DNA of 64,000 nt from NCBI RefSeq assembly GCF_000717055.1, contig NZ_JNXI01000019.1:1-64000 (forward strand), given 5' to 3'. This document shows positions 1 to 10,331 of this stretch, piece after piece. Both the position numbers and the translations under genes were made by a program. The notes beneath the pieces were generated by a model. The model had not been told where the DNA came from, ran no database searches, and saw only the letters and a list, made by a program, of their open reading frames with translations. This DNA is from Streptomyces iakyrus (lineage in GTDB: Bacteria; Actinomycetota; Actinomycetes; Streptomycetales; Streptomycetaceae). The first letter of the stretch is position 1. Each line of letters starts with the position of its first letter.

Positions 1-180
1 TCTCAAGGAACGGTCGCTTCCTTTGTACTCACCCTCTCGGGCTTTCCTCCGGGCGCTTCCCTTCGGTCTTGCGTTTCCGACTCTATCAGATCTTTCCGAT
101 CCGATTTCCTCGGTGCTTTCCAGGTTCCCGCTTCCGCGTTTCCCTTTCCGGCGGTTCCGACTTTATCAGAAGTTTTGGGC
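1..180 (-). promoter_or_regulatory. 5' leader of a 16S rRNA operon (rrn), transcribed leftwards
   Basis: Read on the minus strand, this matches the pre-16S leader found in front of Streptomyces rRNA operons: a purine-rich stretch with GCCCGGAGGAAAGCCCGAGA, then GTGAGTACAAAGGAAGCG, ending in TTCCTTGAGA at the window edge. The 16S gene itself should start just outside the window. The base composition is visibly different (poly-purine, lower GC) from the neighbouring coding DNA. A 16-base element TTCCGACTcTATCAGA (plus strand) occurs at 75-90 and again, with one change, at 155-170. On the transcribed strand these give TAGAGT and TAAAGT, which look like -10 boxes of additional tandem promoters. 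Recognition is from memory of the family; no 16S sequence is present to confirm it. Confidence 0.85.
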
Positions 181-306
181 CGAACTGACCGGCCGCTCAT
201 TTCCGATTCGACGGGAGAGGCTTCAATGAAATCAGAGTTTCAAGAAGCAGGTAGATGTTCACTGTGGCTGGTCCAGGGCTAGAGCCCATCTCCAGGCAAC
301 TGTTCG

Positions 307-335
307 AATCTACCTCCCCTCACTCGCCGTGTCAA
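307..335 (-). promoter_or_regulatory. Upstream rrn promoter
   Basis: On the minus strand TTGACA (330-335) is separated by exactly 17 bases from TAGATT (307-312), close to the HrdB/sigma-70 consensus and reading into the rRNA leader. It is the strongest of several candidate start sites for this operon; Streptomyces rrn operons usually have several tandem promoters. It lies about 75 bases from the stop of the SpoIIM-like gene, which is transcribed towards it in the same direction. Confidence 0.7.
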
Positions 336-408
336 CGGCTCCTGTGGGGCGAAGAGGAGACTAGCAGCTGAACAGAGGTGGTCGCACATCCGGCGGTGGG
401 CGGGACGA

Positions 409-1416
409 TCAGGCTGCCGTGGGGACGGTCGCGCTGCGTTCCGCTGCCTCGACGTCACCTGTCTCTCCAGCACGGGCGGCACGGCCGCCCAGGACGTAGA
501 CGTAGGCCAGGAAGGCCACTTCGGCGACGATCCCGATGGTGATGCGGGCCCAGGTGGGCAGGCCGGACGGGGTGACGAAGCCTTCGATGGCGCCGGAGAC
601 GAAGAGGACGAGGGCCAGACCGATGGCCATGCCTATGGCGGCTCGGCCTTCTTCCGCGAGCGCCGTCCGCCGCGTCCTGGGGCCGGGGTCGATGAGGGTC
701 CAGCCCAGGCGCAGGCCGGTGCCGGCCGCGACGAAGACCGCGGTCAGTTCGAGGAGCCCGTGCGGGAGGACCAGGCCCAGGAACGTGTCGAGACGGCCGG
801 CCGAGGACATCAGGCCTACGCCGATGCCGAGGTTGAGCATGTTCTGGAACAGGATCCACAGGACCGGGAGTCCCAGGAAGACGCCGAGGATGAGGCACAG
901 GGCGGCGGCCCAGGCGTTGTTCGTCCAGACCTGGGCGGCGAAGCTCGCCGCCGGGTGGCTGGAGTAGTACGTCTCGTACTGGCCGCCAGGGCGGGTCAGC
1001 TCGCGGAGTTCGCTGGGGGCCGCGATGGAGGCCTGCACTTCGGGGTGGGTACCGATCCACCAGCCCAGGAGGGCCGCGACAGCCGTGGACAAGAGGGCCG
1101 TGGGCACCCACCAGTGGCGCGTTGTGTAGACGGCGGCCGGGAAACCGTGGGCCAGGAAGCGTGTGACGTCGCGCCAGGAGGCGCGTCGGGTGCCTGTCAC
1201 GGCACTACGCGCGCGTGCCACGAGCTGGCTGAGCCGACCGGTCAGCTGGGGGTCGGGGGCGCTGGACTGGATCAGGGAGAGGTGCGTCGCCGTGCGTTGG
1301 TAGAGAGTGACGAGTTCGTCGGCTTCCGTGCCGTTGAGGCGGCGCTGGCGGCGGAGCAAAGCTTCGAGGCGGTCCCACTCCGCTCGGTGGGCGGAGACGA
1401 AGACGTCGAGGTCCAT
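409..1416 (-). CDS. SpoIIM (DUF95) family membrane protein
   Basis: 335-residue integral membrane protein of the stage II sporulation protein M / DUF95 family. The N-terminal ~95 residues are soluble and rich in Arg and Leu. At least five hydrophobic segments follow (about 100-120, 165-200, 215-245, 265-290, 295-315). The HGLLEL motif in the middle is typical of this family, in which SpoIIM of Bacillus belongs to the septal peptidoglycan-remodelling SpoIIDMP complex. In actinobacteria these proteins are usually paired with an RDD gene, as here: the RDD gene is divergent with 128 bases between starts. Start ATG has a GAGGAG about 10 bases upstream. The actinobacterial role is not known; a role in membrane or wall remodelling is inference. 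Confidence 0.85.
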   Translation of the reverse strand: MDLDVFVSAHRAEWDRLEALLRRQRRLNGTEADELVTLYQRTATHLSLIQSSAPDPQLTGRLSQLVARARSAVTGTRRASWRDVTRFLAHGFPAAVYTTRHWWVPTALLSTAVAALLGWWIGTHPEVQASIAAPSELRELTRPGGQYETYYSSHPAASFAAQVWTNNAWAAALCLILGVFLGLPVLWILFQNMLNLGIGVGLMSSAGRLDTFLGLVLPHGLLELTAVFVAAGTGLRLGWTLIDPGPRTRRTALAEEGRAAIGMAIGLALVLFVSGAIEGFVTPSGLPTWARITIGIVAEVAFLAYVYVLGGRAARAGETGDVEAAERSATVPTAA

Positions 1417-1544
1417 CGGGGTGCCTGCTCCTCGGCTGGTCGTCGGAGGCTCGTCGTGGATCAGCTTGTCGTACTACGGTGCGATGCGCCCTCAGCTTGG
1501 CAGACTGGCCCTGTCGGGGGCAGGGCAGGGGAAGGACGGCAGGC

Positions 1545-2567
1545 GTGAGTGAGCTGGTGACAGGCGAGGCTGTGGCGTTGGAGCTGCGCCCCGCGAGGCT
1601 GCCCAGCAGGGCGCTGGCCGTACTGCTCGATCTCGTGGCGGCCATGGCGCTCTACGTCGCGGTGACCATCGCGCTGGTCGTTTCCACGGCCTCGCTCGAC
1701 GAAGCGGCGCAGACGGCGCTGTCGATCGCCACGTTCGTCCTCGTGCTGGTGGGCGGGCCGATCGCGGTGGAGACGCTCAGTCACGGGCGGTCGCTCGGGA
1801 AGATGGCGTGCGGGCTGCGCGTGGTGCGGGACGACGGGGGCCCGATCCGGTTCCGGCATGCGCTGGTGAGGGGCTTGATCGGCGTGATCGAGATCCTCAT
1901 GACCTTTGGGATCGTCGCCTGCATCTCCTCGTTCGTGTCGGCGCGCGGGAGGCGGCTGGGGGATGTGTTCGCGGGGACGCTCGTCGTGCGGGAGCGGATT
2001 CCGGTCACGCGGACCGGCTTCGTGCCGCCCCCGCCGCCCTGGCTGGCGGGGCGGTTCTCGGAGCTCGATCTGTCCGCGGTGCCCGACGGGCTGTGGCTCG
2101 CCGTCCGGCAGTACCTGACGCGCATGCAGCAGCTGGACCCGCAGGTGGGCTGGTCGATGGCGGAGCGGCTGGCGTCGGATCTCGCCGAGCGGACGGGCGC
2201 TCCGGTGCCCCAGGACGTGCCGCCGGCTGCCTATCTGGCCGCGGTCGTGCAGGAACGGCAGGCGCGGGAGGCACGGCGGGCCTTCGGAAACGACGCGGCC
2301 CAGCCGACCGCATCGGCGTCTGCGTCTGCGTCTGCGTCTGCATCAGCATCCTCTGCGGCTCCGGCGGCTGACGGCTCTGCGGGTACGGGCCGGACACCAA
2401 CAGCCGGCAACACCCCGACCGCGGGCTCGGCACCGGCTGCCGCTGCGCGGCCGGTGGGGGCGTCCGAGGTGGTGTCCGAGCCGTCCGGCGGGGAGCGGCG
2501 GCCGACCGAGTCACCGGGTGTCTCGGCCGGCGAGAGGCCCGGCACCGGGTTCGTCCCGCCGGCGTAG
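1545..2567 (+). CDS. RDD family membrane protein
   Basis: 340-residue protein starting at GTG with GAAGGACGGC upstream; an in-frame ATG 66 bases earlier lacks a ribosome site and family similarity. The first ~150 residues carry the RDD domain: the arginine in SRALAVLLD, the aspartate four to seven residues on, and three to four membrane segments. A soluble stretch follows, then a low-complexity tail rich in Ala, Ser, Pro and Gly. The tail contains a run of Ser-Ala dipeptides encoded by a hexanucleotide repeat. RDD proteins are poorly characterised; some have been linked to ion or proton transport. Divergent from the SpoIIM-like gene, a pairing common in actinobacteria. Confidence 0.85.
   Translation: MSELVTGEAVALELRPARLPSRALAVLLDLVAAMALYVAVTIALVVSTASLDEAAQTALSIATFVLVLVGGPIAVETLSHGRSLGKMACGLRVVRDDGGPIRFRHALVRGLIGVIEILMTFGIVACISSFVSARGRRLGDVFAGTLVVRERIPVTRTGFVPPPPPWLAGRFSELDLSAVPDGLWLAVRQYLTRMQQLDPQVGWSMAERLASDLAERTGAPVPQDVPPAAYLAAVVQERQAREARRAFGNDAAQPTASASASASASASASSAAPAADGSAGTGRTPTAGNTPTAGSAPAAAARPVGASEVVSEPSGGERRPTESPGVSAGERPGTGFVPPA
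2316..2351 (+). repeat. Hexanucleotide repeat (GCGTCT)4 plus two degenerate units
   Basis: Four perfect GCGTCT units (2316-2339) followed by GCATCA and GCATCC inside the RDD gene. They encode a Ser-Ala run in the hydrophilic C-terminal tail. Because the unit is six bases, slippage would change tail length without breaking the frame. Confidence 0.9.
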
Positions 2568-2604
2568 TGGAGTGCGGCGGCCTCCGGCCGGGCTGCGTGT
2601 CTGC

Positions 2605-3219
2605 TCAGGTGAACGCCGACGGCGGTGACTCCAGGTCTTCGAGCTCGATGCCGGGGGCCGCGAGCACCACGTCCCCGGCGATGTGCACGGTGTGCTGCTC
2701 GCCCGTGTCCAACGCTGTGACCTGGTATTCGTCCACGGTCAGGGGGCCGTTGTCAGTGGCGTGTGCTTCGCTCTTCACCAAGGCCCAGGACTGGTCCACG
2801 GTGCGGGGTGCGAGGACCGGGTCCGTGAAGGCGACGAGGCGTACGCGGGTGGCGGTCGCGGAGGGGGTGAGGCGCAGGAGGCGGGCGGTGGCGACGAGAA
2901 ATGCCGGGGACGTGCCGGTGAAGGCGTGGGCGCGCACATTGCCTTCGGTGGCCTCGGTCCCGGTGGGGTCGGTGCGGACCCAGGTCACGCCGTCGAGGGC
3001 GGCTCCGCGGACCTGCCAGGCGGCGGCGTGGAGTTCCAGACGGAGGGGGCGGCCCAGTTCGTCGAGGGTGAGGTCGACGGAGCCGTGGTGATCGCCGGCG
3101 GGGGTGGTCAGCTGGGAGACGTAGCGCCAGCCGGAGGGGCCGGGGGCGCACTGGAAGTGCTCTTCCGCGAGGGGGGTGTGATCGTGCGGATCGTGGAGCG
3201 AATATCGGCCGCGGGGCAT
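2605..3219 (-). CDS. Conserved actinobacterial protein of unknown function
   Basis: 204 residues, no signal peptide and no membrane segment. The sequence is mostly alternating polar and hydrophobic, suggesting beta structure, with tryptophans in SGWRYVSQL and AAAWQVRG. It is rich in His and Asp near the N-terminus (HDPHDHTPLAEEHF). I do not recognise the family. It stands alone: its start is 135 bases from the ahcY stop and both are on the minus strand, with an ahcY terminator in between. Codon use (G/C third positions) is normal for the host, so it is very likely a real gene. Confidence 0.7.
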   Translation of the reverse strand: MPRGRYSLHDPHDHTPLAEEHFQCAPGPSGWRYVSQLTTPAGDHHGSVDLTLDELGRPLRLELHAAAWQVRGAALDGVTWVRTDPTGTEATEGNVRAHAFTGTSPAFLVATARLLRLTPSATATRVRLVAFTDPVLAPRTVDQSWALVKSEAHATDNGPLTVDEYQVTALDTGEQHTVHIAGDVVLAAPGIELEDLESPPSAFT

Positions 3220-3269
3220 GGGGGTCCTGGGTCTTGACGGGCTGGGCCGGTCGCCGGTCCGTCAAACGG

Positions 3270-3304
3270 GGCAGGCCCCCGGCACGGGGGTGCGGGGGCC
3301 TGCC
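3270..3304 (-). terminator. Terminator of ahcY
   Basis: Perfect 12-bp stem, GGCAGGCCCCCG (3270-3281) pairing with 3293-3304, loop of 11. It lies 50 bases beyond the ahcY stop. There is no T-run, as is common for actinobacterial hairpin terminators. Confidence 0.75.
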
Positions 3305-3353
3305 TCGGAGATCTGAACCGGCTGCCGGCTGGCCGGCAGCGGTGCTGCTCGGC

Positions 3354-5006
<1,653 letters not shown>

Positions 5007-5082
5007 CTACACCGGGGGCGGGGGCGAACCCCAGCCCGCCCGTGAATCCCCAGGGCGATCACCGGCGGGTCCGGGGACGGCG

Positions 5083-5115
5083 ACGGGGCCCGCCGGTCGG
5101 TCCGGCGGGCCCCGT
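5083..5115 (-). terminator. Terminator of the cation-efflux gene
   Basis: Perfect 14-bp stem ACGGGGCCCGCCGG (5083-5096) with 5102-5115, loop TCGGT, starting 19 bases beyond the stop of the minus-strand transporter gene. Confidence 0.85.
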
Positions 5116-5133
5116 GGGCGCGGGCGGGAGAGG

Positions 5134-6108
5134 TCAGTGGGCCGCGGGCGCCGGGCCTCCGGGGGAGGCCTCGGGGTCGGGGCCCTTGGCCGCCTCGGCC
5201 TCGCTGTAGATGTCCGGTTCGAGGTAGATCACGCGGGCGATCGGGACGGCGTCTCGGATGCGGGACTCGGCGGCGTCGATGGCGGAGGCGATCTCGGTCG
5301 CCGTGTCGTCGTGCTGGACGGCGATCTTGGCGGCGACGAGGAGTTCGTCGGGGCCGAGGTGGAGCGTGCGCATGTGGATGATGCGGGTGACCGTGTCGCC
5401 GTCGACGAGAGCGGCCTCGATCTTCTGGGTCTCCTCGGTGCCGGCGGACTCGCCGAGCAGCAGCGACTTGGTCTCGGCGGCGAGGACCAGGGCGATCAGG
5501 ATGAGCAGGATGCCGATGCAGAGGGTGCCGATGCCGTCCCAGACCGCGTCGCCGGTGAGCAGGGCGAGGCCGACGCCGCCGAGGGCGAGGATCAGGCCGA
5601 CGAGGGCGCCGAGGTCCTCCAGGAGGACGACCGGGAGCTCAGGGGCCTTGGCGTGGCGGACGAACTCCTTCCAGGAGCGCTTGCCGCGCAGGACGTTGGA
5701 CTCCTTGATGGCCGTGCGGAAGGAGAACGTCTCGGCGATGATCGCGAAGACCAGGACGCCGACGGGCCAGTACCAGTGGGTCAGCTCGTGCGGGTGCTTG
5801 ATCTTCTCGTAGCCCTCGTACAGGGCGAACATGCCGCCGACCGAGAAGAGGACGATGGAGACGAGGAAGGCGTAGATGTAGCGCTCGCGGCCGTAGCCGA
5901 AGGGGTGTTGCGGGGTGGCCTCGCGCTTGGCCTTCTTTCCGCCGACCAGGAGCAGGGCCTGGTTGCCGGAGTCGGCGAGTGAGTGGACGGACTCGGCGAG
6001 CATCGATGACGAGCCGCTGAAGAGGAACGCCACGAACTTCGCTACCGCGATGGCGAGGTTGGCGGCCAATGCCGCCACGATCGCCTTGGTTCCACCTGAC
6101 GCGCTCAT
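5134..6108 (-). CDS. Cation diffusion facilitator (CDF) family transporter
   Basis: 324 residues from ATG MSASGGTKAI; an upstream in-frame ATG adds a basic 31-residue stretch without a clear ribosome site. Membrane segments cover the first ~210 residues (e.g. AALAANLAIAVAKFVAFLFSG and YIYAFLVSIVLFSVGGMFALYEGY). The helix-2 motif MLAESVHSLADSGNQ carries the Ser/His/Asp metal site of CDF proteins (the HxxxD pair is seen). A cytosolic C-terminal domain follows (VTRIIHMRTLHLGPDELLVAAK). Such proteins export Zn, Fe, Co or Mn by proton exchange; the metal here cannot be read from sequence. Confidence 0.92.
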   Translation of the reverse strand: MSASGGTKAIVAALAANLAIAVAKFVAFLFSGSSSMLAESVHSLADSGNQALLLVGGKKAKREATPQHPFGYGRERYIYAFLVSIVLFSVGGMFALYEGYEKIKHPHELTHWYWPVGVLVFAIIAETFSFRTAIKESNVLRGKRSWKEFVRHAKAPELPVVLLEDLGALVGLILALGGVGLALLTGDAVWDGIGTLCIGILLILIALVLAAETKSLLLGESAGTEETQKIEAALVDGDTVTRIIHMRTLHLGPDELLVAAKIAVQHDDTATEIASAIDAAESRIRDAVPIARVIYLEPDIYSEAEAAKGPDPEASPGGPAPAAH

Positions 6109-6260
6109 AGGTTCGCGTTGTCCCTTCGTACGCCGTTCCAGGGCCCGGGCGCCCGCCTTGGTGCGCGCCCGTGGCTTTGCCCGTGCTTGACGGTGGGCCA
6201 TTGTTGCAGCCCGCCGAGACAGCGGTGAGTCAGGTCACCAGCACGTGGCCGCCGAAACGG

Positions 6261-7412
6261 TCAGGCGATGACGGTGGCCCGGAAAAGCGTTCCCGTTCCG
6301 GACACTTCGGCCCTTTCGCCGGCCGGGACGAAGACGGACGCCCCGGGAGTCAGGTCGTGTTCGCCGACGCGGACCGTGCCGGCGGTGCAGAGCAGGATCT
6401 GCGGGGTGGGGCGGGTGAGGTCGTGGGCGGTGCCGGCTTCGGCCAGGACGTAGCGGGACAGGCGGAACTCGTCGATGGGGGTCTCGTAGACCTCCTCGCC
6501 GTCCGGGGAGGCCTCGGGGCGCAGGACGCCGGGGTCGCTGGGGCGGAAGCGGACGATGCGCAGGAGTTCGGGGACGTCGACGTGCTTGGGGGTCAGGCCG
6601 CAGCGCAGGACGTTGTCGGAATTGGCCATGATCTCCACGCCGAGGCCGTTCAGGTAGGCGTGCGGGATGCCGGCGCCGAGGTAGAGGGCCTCGCCGGGCT
6701 GGAGCCGGACGTGGTTCAGCAGCATCGCGGCGATGACGCCGGGGTCGCCCGGGTAGTGGTGGGCGATGTCGGCGTAGGGGGCGTAGGCGCCGCCGAGGCG
6801 GTCGCAGGCGGCGGCCGCTTCCGCGACGGTGCGGGACATCTCGTCGGGGTCGGCGGTGAGGATCGCCGTGAGGACCTCGCGCAGGGCGGCGTCCTCGGGG
6901 TGGGCGTGCAGCAGGTCGACGTAGGGCTTGAGGGAGTCGACTCCGAGGTCGTCGAGGAGGGCCGCGGCCTCCAGCGGGGCGCGGAAGCCGCACAGGCCGT
7001 CGAACTCGGTGAGGGCGCAGATCAGTTCGGGCTTGTGGTTGGCGTCCTTGTAGTTGCGGTGCGGGGCGTCCGCGGGGATGCCGCGGCGTTCCTCGTCCGC
7101 GTAGCCCTCCTTCGCCTGGGCGAGGTCGGGGTGGACCTGGAGGGAGAGCGGGGCGCCGGCGGCGAGGAGCTTGAGGAGGAAGGGCAGCCGGGGGCCGAAC
7201 TTGGCGACGGCGGCGGGGCCGAGTTCCTTCTCGGGGTCGGTGCCGACGACCTCGACGAGTGTGCCCCGGTCGGTGCGCGAGGGCGCGCCGGGGTGGGCGC
7301 CCATCCACATCTCCGCCTGCGGTTCGCCGGTCGGTTCGACGCCGAGCAGCTGCGGTATGGCGGTCGGGGAACCCCAGGCGTAGGGGCGGATGGTGTTGTC
7401 GAGGCGGTCCAT
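6261..7412 (-). CDS. manA: Mannose-6-phosphate isomerase, class I
   Basis: 383-residue cupin-fold zinc enzyme interconverting fructose-6-P and mannose-6-P, the entry to GDP-mannose. The N-terminus has the family pattern (IRPYAWGSPTAIPQLLG) followed by AEMWMGAHPGAPS. Zinc ligands are in LSLQVHPDLAQAKEGY (Gln and His) and GEALYLGAGIPHAYLNGLGVEIMANSDNVLRCG (Glu and His). Normal length. It is 54 bases downstream of the SIS-domain gene and apparently co-transcribed with it, the Trm112-like gene and manB, which supply the next steps of mannose activation. Confidence 0.96.
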   Translation of the reverse strand: MDRLDNTIRPYAWGSPTAIPQLLGVEPTGEPQAEMWMGAHPGAPSRTDRGTLVEVVGTDPEKELGPAAVAKFGPRLPFLLKLLAAGAPLSLQVHPDLAQAKEGYADEERRGIPADAPHRNYKDANHKPELICALTEFDGLCGFRAPLEAAALLDDLGVDSLKPYVDLLHAHPEDAALREVLTAILTADPDEMSRTVAEAAAACDRLGGAYAPYADIAHHYPGDPGVIAAMLLNHVRLQPGEALYLGAGIPHAYLNGLGVEIMANSDNVLRCGLTPKHVDVPELLRIVRFRPSDPGVLRPEASPDGEEVYETPIDEFRLSRYVLAEAGTAHDLTRPTPQILLCTAGTVRVGEHDLTPGASVFVPAGERAEVSGTGTLFRATVIA

Positions 7413-7466
7413 GGGGTTCTCTCTGGGGGTGCGGGGTGCGGGCGCTTCAGGGTGTCCCGGGCAAGA

Positions 7467-8594
7467 TCAGGCCCTCGAAGCGAGCGCCAGGTAAACCGCG
7501 GCGAAATCCGTGATGGCGATCAGTTCCGCGAGGGTCTCCAGCTCGCCGCCGGCCTCCGGTTCCAGCTCGCTGATCGGTGTGTCGTGGCTGAGGGCGAGGT
7601 CGCGGGCGCCGGGGGCGGCGGTGAGGCCGCCGATGGGGCGGTCGCGGAGCAGGACCACGCGCGCGTGCAGGGCGGGTGGTTCCTCGACGCGGTCGCGGAA
7701 GAAGTCGTCGGGGTCGGCGCTGGCGGCCAGCGGTCCGGCGAGCAGGGCGCCGTGGGCGGCGAGCGCCTCGGGGAGTTCGGCGACGACCGCGGGGGTTCCG
7801 GACAGTTCGGCGAGGGCGGCGGCGAAGCGGCGGCCGGCCGGGCCGGCCGAGATGCCCTCGGTCCAGACGATCGGGAGCGCGTCGGCCAGTTCGGCGGCGA
7901 GGGTCTTGGCGGCGTTGCTGTACGTGGCGATGGCCGGGCCGCAGCGTTCGGCGACGCGGTCGAGGCGGTCGGCGACCTTGCCGAGGGCGTCCGGCGGGGC
8001 GGCGAGCACGCCGGTGCGGTCCAGGAGTGCGAGCAGCGGGGTGAGCAGGGCCCACAGAACGCCGGGGGCGGACGCGGCGAGGGGCTCGTCCTGGTCGTAC
8101 GGGGCGGTGGCCATGGGGACGAACAGGCCGTGCACGCCGGCGACGGCATCGGCGAGCGGGGTGCGGGCGGGGGCCACGGCGGCGACGGTGCAGCCCCGGC
8201 GGTAGGCCTGCTCGGCGAGGAGGGACAGGCCGGGTTCGGTGCCGTCCGGGGTGGTGATCAGCAGGAGGTCCACGGAGCCGACCCAGCCGGGCAGTTCCCA
8301 GCGCAGGGCGCCGGCGGCGGGAGCGACGCCGGTGGGGGCGAGGCGGGTGACCGGACTGCCGGCGCCGGCGAGGGTGCCGATGAGGTCGGCGGCGTGGGTG
8401 GCAGCGGCACCCGGGCCGGCGATGAGGACCGCGCGGGGGCGGCCGTCCGGCTTGAGGTCGCCCACGCCCGCCTCGGCGGCGTGGCGGGCGGCGGTGCGGA
8501 CGCGGGCGCCGGCTTCTGCGGCGCCGCGGAGCAGTCCGCGGTGGTCGGCCTCGGCGAGGCCCTCCGGGGAGTCGAGCAGCGATTCGTCGAGCAT
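7467..8594 (-). CDS. SIS-domain protein, phosphoglucose/phosphomannose isomerase-like
   Basis: 375 residues with two sugar-isomerase (SIS) halves. The first has a nucleotide-like GPGAAATHAADLIGTL and ITTPDGTEPGL. The second has TYSNAAKTLAAELADALPIVWTEG and a C-terminal ALSHDTPISELEPEAGG ending in an acidic helix, as in archaeal bifunctional PGI/PMI proteins. The archaeal-type active-site pattern is only partly kept, so activity is uncertain. It lies between manA and the Trm112-like gene, a placement shared with mycobacteria, which argues for a role in mannose metabolism. Confidence 0.8.
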   Translation of the reverse strand: MLDESLLDSPEGLAEADHRGLLRGAAEAGARVRTAARHAAEAGVGDLKPDGRPRAVLIAGPGAAATHAADLIGTLAGAGSPVTRLAPTGVAPAAGALRWELPGWVGSVDLLLITTPDGTEPGLSLLAEQAYRRGCTVAAVAPARTPLADAVAGVHGLFVPMATAPYDQDEPLAASAPGVLWALLTPLLALLDRTGVLAAPPDALGKVADRLDRVAERCGPAIATYSNAAKTLAAELADALPIVWTEGISAGPAGRRFAAALAELSGTPAVVAELPEALAAHGALLAGPLAASADPDDFFRDRVEEPPALHARVVLLRDRPIGGLTAAPGARDLALSHDTPISELEPEAGGELETLAELIAITDFAAVYLALASRA

Positions 8595-8703
8595 GGGCGG
8601 CAGCTTCCCATCGCCGGGGTCCGTTGTCGGGGTGTCCTGATCGTGCCCGCTGTGCCGGGGGCTATGTGCACCGCGGTGTCGCGGGTGCGTGCGCCCGCGC
8701 CGG

Positions 8704-8874
8704 TCACGCGGGGCGGCGGGCCTCGTCGACGAGGAGGACGGGGATGCCGTCGCGGACGGGGTAGGCCAGGCCGCAGCTGCCGTCGGTGCAGATCAGTTCG
8801 GCTTCCTGCTCCTTGAGGGGGGCGTGGCAGGCCGGGCAGGCGAGGATGTCGAGGAGGCCGGATTCGAGGGGCAT
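8704..8874 (-). CDS. Trm112-like zinc-ribbon protein
   Basis: 56 residues, starting [20 protein letters not shown]. Two cysteine pairs are visible: CPAC (residues 13-16) and CxxxxxC in [21 protein letters not shown]. The pattern matches Trm112/UPF0434 proteins, small zinc ribbons that activate methyltransferases in eukaryotes and archaea; the bacterial partner is unknown. GAGGTTCCTCCG-type pyrimidine/purine DNA precedes it with a modest ribosome site. It lies between manB and the SIS gene in the same orientation, so it is probably in their operon. Confidence 0.9.
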   Translation of the reverse strand: MPLESGLLDILACPACHAPLKEQEAELICTDGSCGLAYPVRDGIPVLLVDEARRPA

Positions 8875-8944
8875 GAGGGGTTCCTCCGAGGTGCGAGCGC
8901 GTGAGGTCGTGCCTGGTCAGGTTACCGCCGGTGGGGGTGGCGCC

Positions 8945-10309
8945 TCAGCTCCTGATGATCCCCAGCACCTCGTCGCGCACCCGGGCCATCGTCCCGGCGT
9001 CCCTCGCCTCCGCGTTCAGGCGCAGCAGCGGTTCCGTGTTGGACGGGCGGACGTTGAACCACCAGTCGGCGGCGGAGACCGTGAGGCCGTCGAGCTCGTC
9101 GAGGGTGACGCCCTCGCGGGTGCCGTACGCGGAGCGGATAGCGGCGAGGCTGGCCTGCTGGTCGGCGACGGTGGAGTTGATCTCGCCGGAGCCGGCGTAG
9201 CGGTCGTACTGGGCCACGAGGGCGGAGAGGGTGCCGTCCTGGCCGCCGAGGGCCGCCAGGACGTGAAGGGCGGCCAGCATGCCCGTGTCGGCGTTCCAGA
9301 AGTCGCGGAAGTAGTAGTGCGCGGAGTGCTCGCCGCCGAAGATCGCGCCGGTGCGGGCCATCTCGGCCTTGATGAAGGAGTGGCCGACGCGGGTGCGGAC
9401 GGGGCTGCCGCCGTTCTCCTCGACGACCTCGGGGACCGACCAGGACGTGATCAGGTTGTGGATGACGGTGCCCTTGCCGCCGTGCCGGGCCAGTTCGCGG
9501 GAGGCGACGAGGGCGGTGATCGCCGACGGGGAGACCGGTTCGCCGCGCTCGTCGACGACGAAGCAGCGGTCGGCGTCGCCGTCGAAGGCGAGGCCCAGGT
9601 CGGCGCCCTCCTCGCGGACCCGCTTCTGCAGGTCGACGAGGTTGGCCGGGTCGAGGGGGTTGGCCTCGTGGTTGGGGAAGGTGCCGTCGAGCTCGAAGTA
9701 CATCGGGACCAGTGTCAGGGGCAGGCCGGCGAAGACCTCGGGGACGGTGTGCCCGCCCATGCCGTTGCCCGCGTCGACGACGACCTTCAGGGGGCGGATG
9801 GAGGTCAGGTCGACCAGGGAGCGCAGATGGGCCGCGTAGTCCGACAACGTGTCGCGGCCGGTGATCGTGCCCGCCTTCGCGGCCGGCTCCGGGGCGCCCG
9901 ACTCGCTCCAGGCCTCCACCAGTTCGCGGATCTCCGTCAGGCCGGTGTCCTGGCCGACCGGGGCGGCGCCCGAGCGGCACATCTTGATGCCGTTGTACTG
10001 GGCCGGGTTGTGGGAGGCGGTGAACATGGCGCCGGGCAGGTTCAGCGCGCCCGAGGCGTAGTACAGCTGGTCCGTCGAGCAGAGGCCGATCTCGGTCACG
10101 TCGGCGCCCAGTGCGGCCGCCCCGCGCGCGAAGGCACGCGACAGGCCCGGTGAGGAGGGCCGCATGTCGTGCCCGGTCGTGATGGCGCTCGCGCCGGTGA
10201 CCCGCACGAAGGCGGCTCCGAAGAGCTCGGCCAGGGACTCGTCCCACTGGTCGGGGACGACTCCGCGTACGTCGTACGCCTTCACGACCTGCGACAGATC
10301 AGCAGCCAC
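8945..10309 (-). CDS. manB: Phosphomannomutase / phosphoglucomutase
   Basis: 454-residue alpha-D-phosphohexomutase converting mannose-6-P to mannose-1-P. Hallmarks in order: MFTASHNPAQYNGIKMCR (phosphoserine loop, TASHNP), LAFDGDADRCFVVDERG (magnesium-binding DGDADR), FGGEHSAHYYFRDFWNADTG (sugar-binding GEHSAH) and NVRPSNTEPLLRLN (phosphate-binding RPSNTEP). The GTG start is preferred over the TTG six bases upstream because AGGAAGG directly abuts the TTG but is well spaced for the GTG. It is the first gene of the manB / Trm112-like / SIS / manA run. Confidence 0.96.
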   Translation of the reverse strand: MAADLSQVVKAYDVRGVVPDQWDESLAELFGAAFVRVTGASAITTGHDMRPSSPGLSRAFARGAAALGADVTEIGLCSTDQLYYASGALNLPGAMFTASHNPAQYNGIKMCRSGAAPVGQDTGLTEIRELVEAWSESGAPEPAAKAGTITGRDTLSDYAAHLRSLVDLTSIRPLKVVVDAGNGMGGHTVPEVFAGLPLTLVPMYFELDGTFPNHEANPLDPANLVDLQKRVREEGADLGLAFDGDADRCFVVDERGEPVSPSAITALVASRELARHGGKGTVIHNLITSWSVPEVVEENGGSPVRTRVGHSFIKAEMARTGAIFGGEHSAHYYFRDFWNADTGMLAALHVLAALGGQDGTLSALVAQYDRYAGSGEINSTVADQQASLAAIRSAYGTREGVTLDELDGLTVSAADWWFNVRPSNTEPLLRLNAEARDAGTMARVRDEVLGIIRS

Positions 10310-10331
10310 GGCCAACCTTCCTGAAAAAGTA

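Noticed and set aside
1..229. Short reading frames at the left edge on both strands
   Set aside because: The region matches the rRNA leader, is purine-biased and lacks ribosome sites; the frames are fortuitous.
6171..8816. An 881-codon plus-strand frame over manA and the SIS gene
   Set aside because: Antisense of two clear enzyme genes; Gly/Ala/Val-rich with no recognisable domain.
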